Positions 12,318-25,600 are shown, counted from the stretch's first letter. The stretch is 64,000 nucleotides of DNA from Argopecten irradians (GCF_041381155.1 NC_091141.1:20480828-20544827); one strand, 5' to 3'. A program made the numbers and translations. Notes: generated from the sequence alone by a model not told the origin.

Positions 12318-12323
12318 TTTATT
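12318..12323 (-). promoter_or_regulatory. Putative poly(A) signal of the TRIM gene
   Basis: AATAAA on the minus strand, about 230 nt beyond the TRIM stop codon. It is the first canonical hexamer I notice downstream. Confidence 0.5.
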
Positions 12324-12554
12324 TGTCAAATAAAAAAAAAACATTTTACATAAAGTTAATGATTTTATAATTTTGCCTTGTAATCTATTAAGAGAATTTG
12401 ATTCCATCACATCTGTGAATTCAGAAGAAGATTTTGTAGTCATATCAACCCTTTTTAACCCCGTCCCTTAAAATTCACAATTTTGATTGAACTTACACCA
12501 TGTGATTTCAACAGGCTTGCACCATCTGAGGAATCCAAAGTCCATGCAATCTAA

Positions 12555-14435
12555 TCAAAAGTCCATGTTATATATGTAGACACGATTTCTTCTGTTCCAA
12601 GAATCGAAAGTCACAGCGAGCCTGTTGTCAAGCACAGAAATGTCCAATGGGCATCTAACGCCGTCAGCTTCCCTGAGGAGTTCCCTCAGACCTCCACCTG
12701 TTGGTGACATCTGGACTATATTATGTGACGCATTGCCACAGGCGTAAATATTTCCATCTTTATCGACGTCGATACCGTGTGTCCCCTTCAATATTGTTGC
12801 TGTAGCTAGACTCTGTACTGGTTTATGTGGGGAGTAGCGACCGACAGCCATACTCTCACTAGACTTAGTTGTAGAGCTGAAGATAATGTTGTTACCCTCG
12901 TTGACCATGTACAGTGAAGCAGTCTGTAGCTGTAGCAGGGTGTTAACAGAAGAGTCAGAACCAACAGAGTGCATAGAATACTTACTTCCAAGTACAGGTG
13001 TACCGGTACATTTTTGTGTTGATGCCACTTGATCTGCTGTCATAAAACATTTTCCATCTTTAAAGTAGGATATACCGTAAATATTTCCCCCAATCCTGGA
13101 TTCCACCTCATAAAGTTGTTTCAATGTGTTGCCACTGACTTTGACCACTGCTATGGAGCTTTCTCTTGATTTTGAAATAGCTACTCGATTTTTACTGTGA
13201 TGGCAAATTCCCCATGGGGCAGGAGAGATGCAAATGTGGTCCACATAAGAACCATCCTCCCTAAACATTTTTAGATTTTTGTTCGCTCTGTCCGCAACAA
13301 GAATTCGGCCACTGGACATGTACAAAATGCCTGTAGCACAGCAGTCATTTTCTCCATCAAGTTTGATGTTGAAATTTGACTCACCAGTAACTGTTAGCTG
13401 AGAGAGAATTAAGCTCAAGTCGTCTTTGACAGGTAGTGTTCGTGTTAAAGTTGATGCTGTGACTGATCCCATAGAAAAGTGATTTTCCAATTTGCTGTTG
13501 TCAAAGTGTATCCTGTGTTCTAAAGTTTTGCTCTGCCATTGCCGTCTAGCCTTCAGAACCATCTCACGGCAGCAGTCTACAGCCATCTTACTCTGCTGGT
13601 ATACCGAGATCATAAAAACATCATCTTCCAGCATTTGTTTGGAGTCAAAGGCATTATTGAGTTCAACAACATCATTGAGGACAGACGTATGCGACCCTAA
13701 ACCCTTTCTCAACCATTCCTCTTCCTCTTGATGTACCTGTATTATCTCTTGTTCCATTTTTGTCTGACGTCTGTCCAAGAAGGCATCAACTTCCCGTCTC
13801 AGGCGACGAATGTTGTCCAGGGCTGCTTGTTTTTTAAGATCCAGGTCCTTCATGTGTTGATTTGAACCATTAACAATAATGTTCATGGCTCTGACAGCCT
13901 TTTTAACTGAATCCTTTATGTCCGTGAGGCCGGGGCCATTTCTGAGTGCGTGGCAATAGTCTGGAACTGGTTGTACCGATACACAGCGTCGGTGGTTCAG
14001 AGCCACACACTTAGCACAGTACAGAGACATGTGGTCCTCACAGAAAAATTCCAAGGTAAGATCATGTCTATCACAGGTTTTCAGCGAAGCGTCTCCCTTT
14101 CCATCCGTATCTTTCCCTGCAGCATGGCTTTCCACTTTGAGCTTTTTCTTTTGACCCAGTCCATCTAAAAGACTGTTGAGGGGAAATTGTTTGGCCCACA
14201 GTTTTCTGTCTGTAGCTGCATTCACTGCGGCAGTCTCCTTCCTACATACAGGACAGATAAAGCTTGTCAGAGAAGGCGTGTTTTGGACAATATAGTGACT
14301 CAAGCAGTCCTCACAGAACGTATGGAGACAAGGTAAAGTTCTGGGTCGATGAAGGCGATCAAGACAAATGGTACATTCCAGGTCTCGACGGTCCACCCTC
14401 ATAGTCACCTGATCAGGGTGCAGGTGTTCAGCCAT
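12555..14435 (-). CDS. TRIM-type RING E3 ubiquitin ligase with NHL-like propeller, single exon
   Basis: A 626-residue uninterrupted frame. A C3HC4 RING uses Cys21, Cys24, Cys36, His38, Cys41, Cys44, Cys61 and Cys64 (CTICLDRL, PCLHTFCEDC, CPVC). A B-box type 2 uses Cys121, His124, Cys132, Cys140, Cys143 and His148. A charged helical coiled coil spans about residues 165-300. The C-terminal ~260 residues hold NHL/six-bladed-propeller-like repeats (GILYMSSGRILVADRANKNL near 370; HGIDVDKDGNIYACG near 560). The set fits TRIM2/3/56/71-like proteins, which ubiquitinate targets and in molluscs form large expanded families, often intronless. The start is taken at the first Met before RING. No intron is needed, so this may be a retro-derived or expanded-family copy. 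The substrate cannot be inferred. Confidence 0.93.
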   Translation of the reverse strand: MAEHLHPDQVTMRVDRRDLECTICLDRLHRPRTLPCLHTFCEDCLSHYIVQNTPSLTSFICPVCRKETAAVNAATDRKLWAKQFPLNSLLDGLGQKKKLKVESHAAGKDTDGKGDASLKTCDRHDLTLEFFCEDHMSLYCAKCVALNHRRCVSVQPVPDYCHALRNGPGLTDIKDSVKKAVRAMNIIVNGSNQHMKDLDLKKQAALDNIRRLRREVDAFLDRRQTKMEQEIIQVHQEEEEWLRKGLGSHTSVLNDVVELNNAFDSKQMLEDDVFMISVYQQSKMAVDCCREMVLKARRQWQSKTLEHRIHFDNSKLENHFSMGSVTASTLTRTLPVKDDLSLILSQLTVTGESNFNIKLDGENDCCATGILYMSSGRILVADRANKNLKMFREDGSYVDHICISPAPWGICHHSKNRVAISKSRESSIAVVKVSGNTLKQLYEVESRIGGNIYGISYFKDGKCFMTADQVASTQKCTGTPVLGSKYSMHSVGSDSSVNTLLQLQTASLYMVNEGNNIIFSSTTKSSESMAVGRYSPHKPVQSLATATILKGTHGIDVDKDGNIYACGNASHNIVQMSPTGGGLRELLREADGVRCPLDISVLDNRLAVTFDSWNRRNRVYIYNMDF

Positions 14436-14798
14436 ATTGATTGTTGTGTTTACGGTATAGACCTTGTCAAGTTCATTGGAGGCTGGTCACCTAAACAGCA
14501 ACAAAATCATAGTCAGGCAAGGTATCCTGTCTTAGAGATTAAAGTTTGACATGTAAATGATGAATGTAAATCATATCACACAACTAAGGACCACATACAA
14601 ACTTACCCATTATTACAACATCAGAGGAGAATGTTTCAAGAAAAAATTGTGGAACTGTGGTGTTTGATTTTCCCACAAATCTACATGATTTGCTTCAAAA
14701 TACTGCAGTGGTTTTATCAGCTTTTCCTAAAAATGAGTCTCCACGACATGTCATGATCAGATATTGTTCCTTATATAACTATATAACTATAGTCTCCA

Positions 14799-15351
14799 AA
14801 TAAGAGTCCCAATGGCCTTAACGGTCATCTCACTACCTTGTAGGAAATTAATTATATATGGAGTCATGGTAGCCATCTTCAATTTGGGATGAACCAGAGA
14901 TGTAACAACACTTTGTCGGGACCATGTCAGGATCATTTCAAGCAAGTTTCAGCACCAGTAGAACTTGTGAAGAAGTTCAAAATGTGTATTCAAGATGGCG
15001 GCTGTAGTGCCCAAGATCATTTCATGCAAGTTTCAGCTAAATCGCACTGGTAGAACTTGAGAGGAAGTTCAAAATATATTTTCAAGTAGGTGGCCATATT
15101 GGTTTGCAGATCAAGCCGAAAATTAACATCGGATCAAGCCGAAAAATAACAACACTTGGTCAGGACCATGTCAGGATCATTTAATGCAAGTTTTAGCCAA
15201 ATTGCACCGGTAGAACTTGAGAAGAAGTTCAAAATGTTTAAAGTTTATGCACTTGGCACGGCGGATGGCAGACGGCGCACAGCACATGACAACAGACAAA
15301 ACATGATAATTATAAGTCATTCTGATCCTTCGGGTCAGATGACTTAAAAAA
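14799..15351 (+). mobile_element. Short pearl-like (Helitron-like?) element
   Basis: It starts aataagagtcccaatggcc and continues ttaacggtcatctcac. It ends with a hairpin of arms AAGTCAT and ATGACTT (15314-15345) followed by AAAAAA. The interior carries about two diverged copies of 'catgtcaggatcatttcatg ... agtttcagccaaat'. The left-end GTCATCT is complementary to AGATGAC in the hairpin. The ORF at 15156-15347 is repeat translation, not a gene. Confidence 0.7.
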
Positions 15352-18300
15352 CATTTCTGATGATTAGAATGCCTTCTTATTCTCTATTTGTGACATTTTG
15401 CATATCATATCTTAGAGTTATCTACCCTTGTACAAGAGAAATAAATTGAAACGTTACATTTTCAGTGTAACATCACATTTTTTCATAGAAAACAAGGATT
15501 TATAAGTGAGAAGGATTCGTGTCTGTCTCTTTACATTACTAAACACCACGCGAGACGCTTATGAACCGGGAATAAAAACCGTTTTTCTCAACAAACAAAT
15601 ACTTGTCTTATCGAGCTAAACGAAACACCATTGTAAAGTTTATTAAATTTCACGACGTTTATAACTTGCTTTAAAGACGGAATGTTTAGGGGATATGTCT
15701 TAAATTTTCGTTAAAAAAATCGACAGCTCATGAAATGACAGCACCGCTTCAGAAAGTAAGACGGTAACCCTCGCACCCGCAAGCTACATCAAAGGCTGCG
15801 CCGGCGGATATCAATTGGAAAAATCAGTCGTCGCCCAACGTCACGGTCAGTGCACAAACACAAAAGCGCCTGCCTTGGACTTCCCCAAAACCCTGTGTGA
15901 CTTATCCTTCTCATATACGTCCTTGTAGAAAACAACATATTTTTGTGTTCACAAACTAATGACATTGATATCTACCAATAATGGAGATAACACTGTTATA
16001 TAAATAGATAGAGCAGTATTTGATATTATTAATAGCCATTATTTGCATTTCAAGGTAAAAAAGACCCCAACTTAACGCTGTTGAAACGGGGTGGGGATAT
16101 CTTTCTGTTTTGGGCAGAGACGCAATCACGCAACACTAGTTTTCATTCCGTTGTTCTTTATTATGCTGATATGCATGGATAAAAAACCCTAAAACAATAG
16201 AAATAACAAGCTGTATAACAACTATTACATATGGACATCACAATTCAATATCACGTTACAATGACTTTACATAAGTTGTACCAAAACTCCTTGACTATAT
16301 TACCATGGAGAATTACAACGTATATAATAATTCTTATAGCGGTTGTCATAATGAGATTACAAATTCATTTTGAAATATAACATAATCACATGGTCGGTTG
16401 AAAATAATGCTAGCGCTTACTGAAAACCATAGAATTAAAACTTACAATATCAATGTGACATGGGTTTTCGTTCTCCTCCAGAATAGCTCTATATCTAGAT
16501 CTATATACACCGTGTTCAGGTAAGGTAAACCTATAGAGAGATAGGTAAATATACTAAATACAACAAGTTTTAGGATATATAGGAAATACACATAATTTCC
16601 TACTGAGGTTATAAAGTTATAGAATAATATGTTACGCGTGAATTTTCAATATAGCCGACAGGCTAAATACATGTACGTGTCACCTCTCAGAGGTTCTATC
16701 AATAATACGTATGATTAAGGATATGTATTTTAAAGTAAAACAAGAAGTAATATCTAGCAATTGCATGTTACATATACAATTTCTACTTATAGGATACTAT
16801 ACTAATTAAATACATTAAAAGATAAATTCCTTGCTCAGCTCTGGGATATACGTGAGTATATGCACGTGCCAGGTGTGAGTGGTGTTAAGTTTGGGTCACA
16901 TGACAGGGTAGAAATGTTAAATATGAAAAGACAGGTCAAGGGTCACGAGCACAACACAGACATACACATAATGATATAGACACGGACATAGACTTGATCG
17001 AAACACACAAGAAACGAAACGTAACAATCAACGCGAAATGCCGCACGTGGTGTTTAATTAATAACTAATGCAATACATTTAATCAAATGGCGAAACCTGG
17101 ACCGGACAGACTGTCCCTGCCACACTGTTATAAAACCAAATCTAGTTAGACAAATGGTAGGAATACCTGCTTATAGATACTATTGGTCATGGAGTAACAT
17201 TATTTGGTGAGATATATTTATATGATCCATTTGAGTTCTGTCCAAAAAAATATATTTTTCTCATTTTTTCTTATGCTTGTAATTCAAAATGTATCTTAAC
17301 AAATTATTGCATGTCAACAGTAAGGCATTATTGTTAGCTAATAGATATACTAATAAGTGATCAAGTTACTTCAGTGCTTCAGTTAGATGTGCACAAGGGT
17401 AAAATACCCATCCCATTAAAATCTGTCGAAAACTCCTAAAAATGTATACTTACCTCTACGATATTTGTAGTACGCAATCCATGACAGTCTTCAAACTTCA
17501 AAAAAAAAAAAAAAAAAAAATGAATTATAAATCAGTTTGCAATTTTTAAAACTGTCAAATAAAAAATTGTTGGCAACTTTTTAAATCAGACGTCACTTTC
17601 CGCCATTCTTCCACTATCGCCCGATTACAACACGGTAGTCTGCATCTTAGCCTAAAAACTGAAATTGTTTTAGAATTTACATTGTCATTCTATATTTTTG
17701 TTCTGTCTGAATAAGTTTGTTACTTTATTAAAATTAGCTGAAATTACCAGTGCGCAAGATCATGTTCCTTTCCTGTAACCCTGGCCCAAGAAGAAGTGAA
17801 AACGAAAGTAGATACAAACCTGCCTAAGATTAGAACCGTCTGTCAAATGACAAAATGAAACAAATATAACTCTGTATTTACGATATTATGATTACAATAT
17901 AATCTATATATGATAATTAAATACCTATTGCATCATTTTTGAGGGGTACATTGGTTTTCTTATCATCTGAAATGCATCGTTGGCGGCGTCAAACTCCATC
18001 TTGCATTCAAAAGCGTTTTGTTGATGCCGATTGTTGTGACAAAGAAATAAGTTACTTCGTCCCAACTAATGTTCAACATCCTTGCATTGTCTGCCCTTGA
18101 TTCCGGGATAAACGTGGTGATTTTGCTTTTGGTCTTAGCATTAAAATATCTATGTGGTTTTGTCAAAATTGCTTTGTCTCTGATCATGTAAATTGACAGT
18201 CTTACTGTCTGGGCCGAAATGACTAGAATTTCTTACATGATCTGTGTTGATGAAGTGCTTAGTTTGGCGCGTGGTTGGAAATCGTCAGGTACTTTCACTT

Positions 18301-18476
18301 TTATTTTGTAATCTTTCAGTTGTATTGTAGGTCTCTGGCGTTCTATCAACCTTTATTTAGACCTACCTCATTGTCTATTATGAAAAGAAGGCTTTGCATG
18401 ATTTGATTAACTGGAAACAGTGTTAGAAGTTGTATCCCGATTTGTTTAGTAAGTGTAAAATATTATCTCAATGCAT
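15352..18476. other. Intergenic DNA between TRIM (-) and MYG1 (+)
   Basis: No gene recognised. A GC-richer patch near 15760-15880 could be a promoter or 5' UTR for the TRIM gene. A run of about 20 A is at 17500-17520. A 74-residue minus-strand frame (17963-18187) has no recognisable motif and is left uncalled. Confidence 0.5.
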
Positions 18477-18615
18477 TAGTTTAGTGTAATCCCTATTGAG
18501 ATTCCTCCTCTAGACTCTTTTATATTCGGACGTATGATAGACGTAGACGTCTATCAAACGTCCGAATATAAAAGAGTCTAGAGGAGGAATCTCAATAGGG
18601 ATTATAGTTTAGTGT
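18477..18615. repeat. Near-perfect 117-bp palindrome with 11-bp direct flanking repeats
   Basis: Positions 18488-18604 form an inverted repeat: arms of about 58 bp meeting with almost no loop and, by eye, one internal mismatch (cgtAtga against cgtTtga). TAGTTTAGTGT flanks it directly at 18477-18487 and 18605-18615, as expected of a target-site duplication. It could be a foldback/MITE insertion, or a template-switch or assembly fold-back. Confidence 0.92.
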
Positions 18616-18939
18616 GGATCCAAATTAATATATTATTAATTCTGCTGCACATAATCTTAAAATTCAGGGACATGTAACTTATAAGGATACCAGGAAGCGA
18701 AAACATACATGTGGATAACTGTCCATAGCATTTCGGGTGATGGCGATAAAGAGCATGAAATGAATAATTGAATAGAATAGTTCATGAACTAGAAAATGCA
18801 TAAAGAGTTAAACTGTTATCATATCTCAAAAGAAATTGTAGCGGTCAAATCAGTGGTGGTGTCAGTCAATGAAAAGTATATTATTCATTTCCTCTCAAAT
18901 TTTATTAAATAAAATGCTAGTGTGGAAATTTCTGTACAG

Positions 18940-19040
18940 CTGTCCCAAGTAAAAGATAGAGGTTGGTGTAGTTTGGATGGCTCAGTCAATAGATGTGTAG
19001 TTTTTGACACTGGAGTTCAATGTGTATTTTCATTCTACAG
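18940..19040 (+). repeat. Possible tRNA-like SINE fragment
   Basis: 'gatggctcagtcaatagatg' followed about 30 nt later by 'ggagttcaatgtg' resembles A and B boxes. The match is loose and no 3' body is seen. Confidence 0.25.
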
Positions 19041-19657
19041 ATGTTTTAAGTTTATGATTGGCTTATATATTATGTTTAATTAATTCACATAAATTATATT
19101 ACTTAAAGTATCACAGATCAAATGTTGGCAGTCCTAGCTGTTATATCAAGTTTAAATATGAAAGGCCCACTACTTTTGCGAAACAATTTAATAAAAAATA
19201 ATAATGTACGAAAATGTACATTATAATTAAACCAAATGCAGAATTCCCTGCGTAATCTTGTTAACAGTGAAGATTCATGTCACTGTTTTGTCTTCTGGTG
19301 CAGTGATTATCAACTGGCACAGGGTAATTAGGACGATGATCGGAAATGACCTACATTATGAAAAATTAGCCTTTGATTTATTTGAATTAAATTGTTAAGA
19401 AGGTGATGGTAAGTGAAGTATTAACGATAAGTTAATAACTTTTGTGATTCTATAAAATTATCAATTTCATTTTATATTCCCATTTTAAAAATTAAAAGCT
19501 GTTTCGGAAAAGGTAGTGGCCCTTGATTGTACATGTAGCATGCAGAAACATGACAATAAATTATAAAACAATTGTGAAAATACCTCCTATATTTTTTATC
19601 TGGATTTAGTTACAGCTAAGGTGTTTATTTAAATCTCTGTGTACAACTGTAAAACCA

Positions 19658-22600
19658 ATGTCTGGTGATTGTCCTGCTGCGAAGAAAGCGAGAGTAGACA
19701 TGAAGATCGGTACACACAATGGATCTTTTCATTGTGACGAGGTGTTAGCATGCTTTCTTCTCAGACAACTCCCGCAGTACAAAGATGCCCAGATTAAAAG
19801 GTAAGGAAATCAATAAAATAACTTGCTTACACACATGCATACAGTTATCTAACATCTAATGAGAATCAGATTTCTCCTAAAGGAAAGTCCTATTAACTAA
19901 GCTGACATGTTAAAATGAGTTTTATGCAAAAGGCCACTGAGACATTGTCACAATCCATTATTATATTTATCAAATTGTACATATTACCAATTGTGAAATG
20001 GTGTAAATACTAGAAAAAAATATTTCATTCCAAATTACAATTTAAAAAAAAAACAAAAAAAAATTAAAATAAAAAAAAAAAAATGTGGCAGCTAGTGACT
20101 GCAGTTCAAACTCGAGTGTATATGACTAGAGCAGAGAAAGCAAGGTGAGCAATTTAAAATATAAACTATGTAAAATGTTGGGGTCACACTTTCCGGCAAA
20201 TGTAGGGCTACTTTTGGAAACATACCAGAGATCCCTGAAATATAGAATATTTTACATGAAATACAATTTTGGAAAATTCAGATCAATGTTTGTTCCAGAA
20301 CACGTGACCCTGCTGTACTGGACACCTGTGATATTGTTGTGGACGTTGGAGGTGTGTTTGATCCAGAGAAAAACAAATTTGACCACCACCAAAGGTATGT
20401 AACTCATAGGTAAAACATCCTAAATGTCGGGGCAGAGCTTGGTTTAAATAGTGTCATGTTAAATGGTAGGTAAAACATCCTAAATGTCAGGGCAGAGCTT
20501 GGTTTAAATAGTGTCATGTTAAATGGTAGGTAAAACATCCTAAATGTCAGGGCAGAGCTAGGTTTAAATAGTGTCATGTTAAATGGTAGGTAAAACATCC
20601 TAAATGTCAGGGCAGAGCTTGGTTTAAATAGTGTCATGTTAAATGGTAGGTAAAACATCCTAAATGTCAGGGCAGAGCTTGGTTTAAATAGTGTCATGTT
20701 AAATGGTAGGTAAAACATCCTAAATGTCAGGGCAGAGCTAGGTTTATATAGTGTCATGTTAAATGGTAGGTAAAACATCCTAAATGTCAGGGCAGAGCTT
20801 GGTTTAAATAGTGTCATGTTTAAATGGTAGGTAAAACATCCTTAATGTCAGGGCAGAGCTAGGTTTAAATAGTGTCATGTTAAATGGTAGGTAAAACATC
20901 CTTAATGTCAGGGCAGAGCTAGGTTTATATAGTGTCATGTTAAATGGTAGGTAAAACATCCTTAATGTCAGGGCAGAGCTTGGTTTAAATAGTGTCATGT
21001 TAAATGGTAGGTAAAACATCCTTAATGTCAGGGCAGAGCTTGGTTTAAATAGTGTGATGTTAAATGGTAGGTAAAACATCCTAAATGTCAGGGCAGAGCT
21101 TGGTTTAAATAGTGTCATGTTAAATGGTAGGTAAAACATCCTAAATGTCAGGGCAGAGCTAGGTTTATATAGTGTCATGTTAAATGGTAGGTAAAACATC
21201 CTTAATGTCAGGGCAGAGCTAGGTTTATATAGTGTCATGTTAAATGGTAGGTAAAACATCCTTAATGTCAGGGCAGAGCTTGGTTTAAATAGTGTCATGT
21301 TAAATGGTAGGTAAAACATCCTAAATGTCAGGGCAGAGCTAGGTGTAAATAGTGTCATGTTAAATGGTAGGTAAAACATCCTAAATGTCGGGCAGAGCTT
21401 GGTTTAAATAGTGTCATGTTAAATGGTAGGTAAAACATCCTAAATGTCAGGGCAGAGCTTTGGTTTAAATAGTGTCATGTTAAATGGTAGGTAAAACATC
21501 CTAAATGTCAGGGCAGAGCTAGGTTTATATAGTGTCATGTTAAATGGTAGGTAAAACATCCTAAATGTCAGGGCAGAGCTTGGTTTAAATAGTGTCATGC
21601 TAAATGGTAGGTAAAACATCCTAAATGTCGGTGCAGAGCTTGGTTTAAATAGTGTCATGTTAAATGGTAGGTAAAACATCCTAAATGTCAGGGCAGAGCT
21701 TTGTTTAAATAGTGTCATGCTAAATGGTAGGTAAAACATCCTAAATGTCAGGGCAGAGCTAGGTTTAATTAGTGTCATGTTAAATGGTAGGTAAAACATC
21801 CTAAATGTCAGGGCAGAGCTAGGTTTAAATAGTGTCATGTTAAATGGTAGGTAAAACATCCTTAATGTCAGGGCAGAGCTAGGTTTAAATAGTGTCATGC
21901 TAAATGGTAGGTAAAACATCCTAAATGTCAGGGCAGAGCTTGGTTTAAATAGTGTCATGTTAAATGGTAGGTAAAACATCCTTAATGTCAGGGCAGAGCT
22001 TGGTTTAAATAGTGTCATGTTAAATGGTAGGTAAAACATCCTTAATGTCAGGGCAGAGCTTAGGTTTAAATAGTGTCATGTTTAAATGGTAGGTAAAACA
22101 TCCTTAATGTCAGGGCAGAGCTGTGGCTGGTTAAATAGTGTCATGTTTTAGGTAAAACATCCTTAATGTCAGGGCAGAGCTTGGTTTAAATTTCAAATAG
22201 TGTCAGGGCAAGCTTGGTTTTAAATAGTGTCATCTGTATTAAATAGGTGTCCATTAAATGGACTCTTAAAACATCCTAAATGTCAGCAGACTAGGTTAAT
22301 GCTAGTGTCCCATGTTCAATGTTAGTAAAACATTTCCTAATGGTCGTGCATACGAGCTTGGAAAGTTTAAATAGTGTCATTATTAAATGGTACGGTAAAA
22401 CATCCTAAATGTCAGGGCAGAGCCTAGGTTAAATGTGTCATTTTAAATGGTAGGAGTGAAAACCATCCAAAATGTCAGGGCAGAGCTTAGTTTAAATAGT
22501 GTGTCATGTTAAATGGATAGGTAAAACATCCTTAATGTCAGGGCAGAGCTTAGTTTAAATAGTTCATTTAAATGGTAGGTAAAACATTCCTTAATGTCAG

Positions 22601-25600
22601 GGCAAGCTGATGTTTAAATATGTACATGTTAAATGGTAGGTAAAAAACATCCTTAATGACTTCTGTAAAAAAAACAATGAAGCGAGTTTCCAATTAGTAA
22701 TAGTGTCAGGTTAAATGGTAGGTAAAACATCCTAAATGTCAGCAACCATGTAAATGGTAGGTAAATGTCAGGGCAGAGCTTGGTTTAAATAGTGTCATGT
22801 TAAATGGTAGGTATAACATCCTAAACGGGGCAGATCAGGGCAGTGTAAATGTTAAAAGGTAGGTAAAGACATCTAAATAGTTGTCATTAAATAGTAAAAC
22901 ATCCTTGTCATGTTAAATGGTAGGTAAAACATCCTAAATCAGGGCAGAGCTTGGTTTAAATAATGTCATGGTTAAATGCAGCAAGCATCCTAAATGAGTT
23001 AAATTGTTAAATGGTAGGTAAAACATCCTAAATGTCAGGGCAGAGCTTGGTTTAAATAGTGTCATGTTAAATGGTAGGTAAAACATCCTAAATGTCAGGG
23101 CAGAGCTTGGTTTAAATAGTGTCATGTTAAATGGTAGGTAAAACATCCTAAATGTCAGGGCAGAGCTTGGTTTAAATAGTGTCATGTTAAATGGTAGGTA
23201 AAACATCCTTAATGTCAGGGCAGAGCTTGGTTTAAATAGTGTCATGTTTAATGGTAGGTAAAACATCCTTAATGTCAGGGCAGAGCTAGGTTTAAATAGT
23301 CATGTTCATGTAAATGGTAGGTAAAACATCCTAAATGTCAGGGCAGAGCTTGGTTTAAATAGTGTCATGTTAAATGGTAGGTAAAACATCCTTAATGTCA
23401 GGGCAGAGCTTGGTTTAAATAGTGTCATGTTAAATGGTAGGTAAAACATCCTTAATGTCAGGCAGAGCTTGGTTTAAATAGTGTCATGTTAAATGGTAGG
23501 TAAAACATCCTAAATGTCAGGCAGCAGAGCTAGGTTTAAATAGTGTCATGTTAAATGGTAGGTAAAACATCCTAAATGTCAGGGCAGAGCTAGGTTTAAA
23601 TAGTGTCATGTTAAATGGTAGGTAAAACATCCTTAATGTCAGGGCAGAGCTTGGTTTAAATAGTGTCATGTTAAATGGTAGGTAAAACATCCTTAATGTC
23701 AGGGCAGAGCTTGGTTTAAATAGTGTCATGTTAAATGGTAGGTAAAACATCCTTAATGTCAGGGCAGAGCTTGGTTTAAATAGTGTCATGTTAAATGGTA
23801 GGTAAAACATCCTAAATGTCAGGGCAGAGCTAGGTTTAAATAGTGTCATGTTAAATGGTAGGTAAAACATCCTTAATGTCAGGGCAGAGCTAGGTTTAAA
23901 TAGTGTCATGTTAAATGGTAGGTAAAACATCCTTAATGTCAGGGCAGAGCTTGGTTTAAATAGTGTCATGTTAAATGGTAGGTAAAACATCCTTAATGTC
24001 AGGGCAGAGCTTGGTTTAAATAGTGTCATGTTAAATGGTAGGTAAAACATCCTAAATGTCAGGGCAGAGCTTGGTTTAAATAGTGTCATGTTAAATGGTA
24101 GGTAAAACATCCTAAATGTCAGGGCAGAGCTAGGTTTAAATAGTGTCATGTTAAATGGTAGGTAAAACATCCTAAATGTCAGGGCAGAGCTTGGTTTAAA
24201 TAGTGTCATGTTAAATGGTAGGTAAAACATCCTTAATGTCAGGGCAGAGCTAGGTTTAAATAGTGTCATGTTAAATGGTAGGTAAAACATCCTTAATGTC
24301 GGGGCAGAGCTTGGTTTAAATAGTGTCATGTTAAATGGTAGGTAAAACATCCTTAATGTCAGGGCAGAGCTTGGTTTAAATAGTGTCATGTTAAATGGTA
24401 GGTAAAACATCCTAAATGTCAGGGCAGAGCTTGGTTTAAATAGTGTCATGTTAAATGGTAGGTAAAACATCCTTAATGTCAGGGCAGAGCTTGGTTTAAA
24501 TAGTGTCATGTTAAATGGTAGGTAAAACATCCTAAATGTCAGGCAGAGCTTTAAATGGTTTAAATAGTGTCATGTTAAAGTGTCATGTTAATGGTAGGTA
24601 AAACATCCTTAATGTCAGGGCAGAGCTTGGTTTAAATAGTGTCATGTTAAATGGTAGGTAAAACATCCTTAATGTCGGGGCAGAGCTAGGTTTAAATAGT
24701 GTCATGTTAAATGGTAGGTAAAACATCCTAAATGTCAGGGCAGAGCTTGGTTTAAATAGTGTCATGTTAAATGGTAGGTAAAACATCCTTAATGTCAGGG
24801 CAGAGCTTGGTTTAAATAGTGTCATGTTAAATGGTAGGTAAAACATCCTTAATGTCAGGGCAGAGCTAGGTTTAAATAGTGTCATGTTAAATGGTAGGTA
24901 AAACATCCTTAATGTCAGGGCAGAGCTAGGTTTATATGTCATGTTAAATGGTAGGTAAAACATCCTTAATGTCAGGGCAGAGCTTGGTTTAAATAGTGTC
25001 ATGTTAAATGGTAGGTAAAACATCCTTAATGTCAGGGCAGAGCTAGGTTTAAATAGTGTAATGTTTAATGTGACAGTATGTTTTGTTATTGCCTTGCCAA
25101 CTTGGGAGTGACTATGTTTTGTAATTGTTTGCCAACTTTGGAAAACAGTATGTTTTGTAATTGCCTTGCCAACTTTGGGAGTGACAGTATGTTTTGTTAT
25201 TGCCTTGAGAACTTTGGGAGTAACAGTATGTTTTGTTATTGCCTTGCCAACTTTGGGAGTGACAGTATGTTTTGTTATTGCCTTGCCAACTTTGGGAGTA
25301 ACAGTATGTTTTGTTATTGCCTTGCTAACTTTGGGAGTAACAGTATGTTTTGTTATTGCCTTGCTAACGTTCTGAGTGACAGTATGTTTTGTTATTGCCT
25401 TGCCAACGTTTCGGAGTGACAGTATGTTTTGTTATTGCCTTGCCAACTTTTGGGAGTGTAACAGTATGTTTTGTTATTGCCTTGCCAACTTTGGGGAGTG
25501 ACAGTATGTTTTGTTATTGCCTTGCCAAACTTTGGGAGTGACAGTATGTTTTGTTATTGCCTTGCCAACTTTTGGGAGTGACAGTATGTTTTGTTATTGC

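Noticed and set aside
17963-18187. 74-residue minus-strand ORF (NISWDEVTYFFVTTIG)
   Set aside because: No recognisable domain, no splice support and ordinary length for chance. Left uncalled.
20404-25023. Long minus-strand ORFs of 110-337 residues with a 20-residue repeat ([20 protein letters not shown])
   Set aside because: They are the translation of a 60-bp satellite whose length is a multiple of three. There are no splice or start context, no conserved flank, and frames break wherever a unit has an indel.
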